Shown here: in pieces, positions 32,648-34,845 of the stretch
How positions within the stretch are numbered: the first letter of the stretch is position 1
Layout of the letters: every line of letters begins with the position of its first letter
Assembly: GCA_031279495.1 (NCBI GenBank)
Contig: JAITIJ010000067.1
Location: 1-34,845, forward strand
Reading direction: 5' to 3'
DNA: 34,845 nucleotides
Source: Holosporales bacterium
Lineage (GTDB): Bacteria > Pseudomonadota > Alphaproteobacteria > UBA3830 > JAIRMZ01
Program-made: the position numbers and the translations under genes
The notes under the pieces: generated by a model
What the model saw: only the letters and a program-made list of their open reading frames with translations
The model's database searches: none
What the model was told of the DNA's origin: nothing

Positions 32648-33086
32648 GATCGACGCCGATGCTATCCGCACTCTTGCAAAACTGCTTGACGAAACGGCAC
32701 TTAACGAAATCGAATACCAGACAGAAGCACTTCGGATTAGAGTTGCTAAAACGTCCCAGACCATAGGAGCTCCTTTTCCTCTCACCGTTGGGCCTAGTAC
32801 TTCCGAGTTTCCTGTATCAGCTTCTGTTGCGTCTTCTGCACAAGAAAATGAGGAAGAGATCATTACAGCTCCCATGGTTGGTACGGTTTATCTTGCTTCT
32901 AAGGTGGGGGCACTTCCGATGATCCGAGTGGGGGATACTGTAAAAAAAGACCAGGCACTCCTTGTTGTAGAAGCTATGAAGGTCATGAATACTATTCGTG
33001 CGCCACATGACGGGGTTATCAAGCGCATCTGCGTTACGGATGGTCAACCCGTGGAGTTCGGAGAGCCGCTTGTGGTTCTCGCTTAA
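32640..33086 (+). CDS. accB: biotin carboxyl carrier protein of acetyl-CoA carboxylase
   Basis: 148 residues. The biotinylated lysine is Lys114 in VEAMKVMNTIRAP. The biotinyl domain (about 74-148) begins with TAPMVGTVYLAS and ends with GEPLVVLA. The N-terminal helix region and the Ser/Ala/Pro linker (50-70) are normal for BCCP. The carrier shuttles carboxybiotin between AccC and the carboxyltransferase. It overlaps fabF by 8 bp and accC by one base (TAATG). Confidence 0.97.
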   Translation: MPEIDADAIRTLAKLLDETALNEIEYQTEALRIRVAKTSQTIGAPFPLTVGPSTSEFPVSASVASSAQENEEEIITAPMVGTVYLASKVGALPMIRVGDTVKKDQALLVVEAMKVMNTIRAPHDGVIKRICVTDGQPVEFGEPLVVLA

Positions 33087-34447
33087 TGTTTAAAAAAATA
33101 CTGATCGCCAATCGCGGCGAAGTGGCGTTGCGCATCTTGCGGGCGTGTCGCGATTTAGGAATACAGACGGTTGCGGTCCATTCAACAGCGGATGCTGAGG
33201 CTATGCATGTTCGACTTGCGGACGAAAGCGTGTGCATTGGACCTGCTCCCGCAGCAAAGAGCTACCTTAATGCTCAAGAGATTTTGTCGGCGGCTACAAT
33301 TACGGGCGCAGATGCTGTGCATCCTGGTTTTGGGTTCCTCAGCGAAAACGCTAACTTTGCACAAATGGTTGAGGAACACGGTTTTCGCTTCATCGGTCCT
33401 TCTCCACAACATATTGCAATGATGGGCGACAAAATCACCGCGAAAAAAACGGCTGTTTCTTTGGGCTTACCGATTGTTCCTGGTTCAGAAGAGGGTGTCC
33501 GTGATGTGGAAACAGCACACAGTATTGCGCAGAGCATTGGTTATCCTGTCCTGATTAAGGCTTCTGGTGGTGGTGGTGGCCGTGGCATGCAGGTGGTTCC
33601 AGATATGTCGTTGCTAGAAGAAAACTATCATGCGGCACGCACAGAAGCGCAGATGGCGTTTGGTAATCCAGAGGTTTATATCGAGAAGTACCTGGATTTT
33701 CCTCGTCACATCGAAGTGCAGATTATCGCTGACAGTTCTGGCAATGTTATAACGCTTGGAGAACGCGATTGCTCTCTGCAGCGCCGGCATCAGAAGATTT
33801 GGGAAGAGGCTCCGTCTCCTGCTATTGATGAGACCACGCGTGCGGCTTTATGCGATCAGGTGCGTACGGCCATACAAAAGTTAGGATATCAGGGATTAGG
33901 CACGCTGGAGTTTCTCTATCAAGACGACCAATTCTACTTTATTGAGATGAACACGCGCCTACAAGTCGAGCATCCTATCACCGAGATGGTAACTGGTATC
34001 GATCTTGTTTGCGCCCAGATTCGTGTGGCAGCGGGTGAGGCGCTATCGTTCACCCAAGATAGCATCCGATTGCGTGGACATGCTATTGAGTGTCGCATCA
34101 ATGCTGAGTCTCCGCTGGATTTTCTGCCATCTCCAGGCACGATCACCATTTATCACGCTCCTGGCGGACCTGGCATTCGGGTTGATAGCGCGCTGTATCC
34201 GGGGGCCATTATCTCTCCGCATTATGATAGTTTGGCTGCGAAGCTAATCGTGTATGGGCACACACGCGCGGAGTGTTTAGCGCGTCTTGATCGCGCTCTT
34301 TCGGAGTATGTCATTGATGGCATCCAGACACTTATTCCCTTTCATCGTGCACTTGTGCGTCACCCGAAAATTATTGCAGGCACTTACCACGTCAAATTTT
34401 TAGAGCAGCATGCCGATGACCTACGCCACAAGGAAATGGGTTTCTGA
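33086..34447 (+). CDS. accC: biotin carboxylase subunit of acetyl-CoA carboxylase
   Basis: 453 residues, full length for AccC. The N-terminal domain starts FKKILIANRGEVALR and includes VHPGFGFLSEN. The ATP-grasp domain has the glycine-rich KASGGGGGRGMQ, then HIEVQI and the catalytic EMNTRLQVEHPITEMVTG. The C-terminal part has GHAIECRINAE, needed for closing the active site. It carboxylates the biotin on AccB with ATP and bicarbonate. It is translationally coupled to accB. The accA and accD subunits are not in the window. Confidence 0.98.
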   Translation: MFKKILIANRGEVALRILRACRDLGIQTVAVHSTADAEAMHVRLADESVCIGPAPAAKSYLNAQEILSAATITGADAVHPGFGFLSENANFAQMVEEHGFRFIGPSPQHIAMMGDKITAKKTAVSLGLPIVPGSEEGVRDVETAHSIAQSIGYPVLIKASGGGGGRGMQVVPDMSLLEENYHAARTEAQMAFGNPEVYIEKYLDFPRHIEVQIIADSSGNVITLGERDCSLQRRHQKIWEEAPSPAIDETTRAALCDQVRTAIQKLGYQGLGTLEFLYQDDQFYFIEMNTRLQVEHPITEMVTGIDLVCAQIRVAAGEALSFTQDSIRLRGHAIECRINAESPLDFLPSPGTITIYHAPGGPGIRVDSALYPGAIISPHYDSLAAKLIVYGHTRAECLARLDRALSEYVIDGIQTLIPFHRALVRHPKIIAGTYHVKFLEQHADDLRHKEMGF

Positions 34448-34526
34448 AGCTATAAGAATTAGGTGGGAGTGGAGCAAGCCCGTAACTTTATTTGATAAAT
34501 TATCGCTTTTTGATATGAAATATAGG

Positions 34527-34686
34527 CGCTGAGAAATACACAAGCGCTTTTGAAACGTTTTCCGGGTGCCCGATTCACAGGATGCGATATTTCTGAGAAA
34601 GCCTGTGCAGATTATCTGGCCAAAACAGGATGCCCTTCTTTTCAGGCGGATTTAATTCCCTCCAGCGAAAGCTGCTCTGTCTATTG
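34527..34686 (+). pseudogene. fragment of a SAM-dependent methyltransferase
   Basis: After a stop codon an open stretch of about 50 codons has no start. It reads ALLKRFPGARFTGCDIS followed by EKACADYLAKTGCPSFQADL and ends SSESCSVY-stop. The pattern hydrophobic-x-G-x-D-I-S followed by an acidic-Lys-Ala helix and later Q-A-D-L is the second strand and SAM-ribose loop of class I methyltransferases. The preceding glycine-rich loop is missing and the frame ends where the next strand should be. It is therefore a remnant or a frameshifted gene. The family assignment is from pattern only. Confidence 0.45.
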
Positions 34687-34736
34687 AATAAGATGAAGAT
34701 CTCTTTAGAAGATTGGCCAGTAAAATAGCAAAATGA

Positions 34737-34845
34737 TCTCATCAACAATTTCGTGCGAGAGTGATAGAGCAAGACATTTATCTAGCACTGCAAGAAGCGC
34801 TCTGCAAAAGCATTCCACCGGTAGTTAGTCTTCTTCTTGCTGGGC
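34737..34845 (+). CDS. possible N-terminus of a methyltransferase, cut by the window end
   Basis: An open frame without a clear start (GTG at 34761 is possible) reads VIEQDIYLALQEALCKSIPP and then VVSLLLAG to the last base. The end looks like the strand that leads into the glycine loop of class I methyltransferases (LLDxGCGxG). It would then be the start of the kind of gene whose middle appears as a fragment just upstream. This is tentative because only 36 codons are visible. Confidence 0.3.

Noticed and set aside
32270..32875. Antisense open frame of 201 codons across the fabF-accB junction
   Set aside because: Both sense genes are certain and the antisense frame has no ribosome site or domain.
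1..34845. CRISPR arrays, insertion sequences and prophage genes
   Set aside because: No regularly spaced repeats, transposase motifs or phage structural genes were seen by eye on either strand.

Overview
The window looks like chromosome from an alphaproteobacterium. The ribosomal and RNA polymerase proteins read as alphaproteobacterial, for example RpoB with the series [20 protein letters not shown]. LPS synthesis genes (a kdsB tail and a family 25 glycosyltransferase) show a Gram-negative outer membrane. Very tight gene packing, a thiamine-salvage unit in place of biosynthesis genes, several importers and scattered gene remnants fit a host-associated, reduced genome such as Holosporales/Rickettsiales-like bacteria. 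The lineage is my inference; no rRNA is present to test it. Moderate GC is judged by eye.

Layout. 1-1000: kdsB tail, tRNA-Glu(CTC), then yciA on the minus strand between two perfect 16-bp inverted repeats. 1017-4310: an EnvZ-like histidine kinase on plus meets a minus-strand unit made of TPP riboswitch, SemiSWEET transporter, thiamine pyrophosphokinase and GT25 glycosyltransferase. 4373-5983: a repressor-like XRE regulator with a degenerate S24-type domain, a divergent promoter region with repeated half-sites, and an unknown small protein. 6053-14359: tRNA-Met, then aspS, an ABC sugar-type importer (binding protein, two permeases, ATPase) with an SDF-family symporter inside the operon, dut and an SH3b protein, nearly all abutting or overlapping. 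14542-26340: rplK-rplA-(L10 leader)-rplJ-rplL-(870-bp spacer)-rpoB-rpoC. 26440-28617: a gene-poor stretch with a small exported-protein gene whose promoter contains a G9 tract, tRNA-Ser(GGA), and dnaQ on minus. 28662-30226: a REC-PP2C phosphatase and an RsbW-like kinase, a partner-switching pair. 30277-34447: a crotonase-family gene, then acpP-fabF-accB-accC, a fatty-acid initiation and elongation cluster. The last 400 bases seem to hold pieces of a methyltransferase gene.

The points I would follow first are: (1) a G9 homopolymer between a perfect -35 and a near-perfect -10 box, a classical phase-variation layout; (2) a SemiSWEET directly under a TPP riboswitch and overlapping thiamine pyrophosphokinase, a candidate thiamine importer; (3) a Gly in place of the nearly invariant Asn of the RNA polymerase NADFDGD motif; (4) a roughly 149-bp tandem duplication of the rplJ leader and start codon; (5) a receiver domain whose phosphoacceptor Asp is Glu, fused to a PP2C phosphatase.
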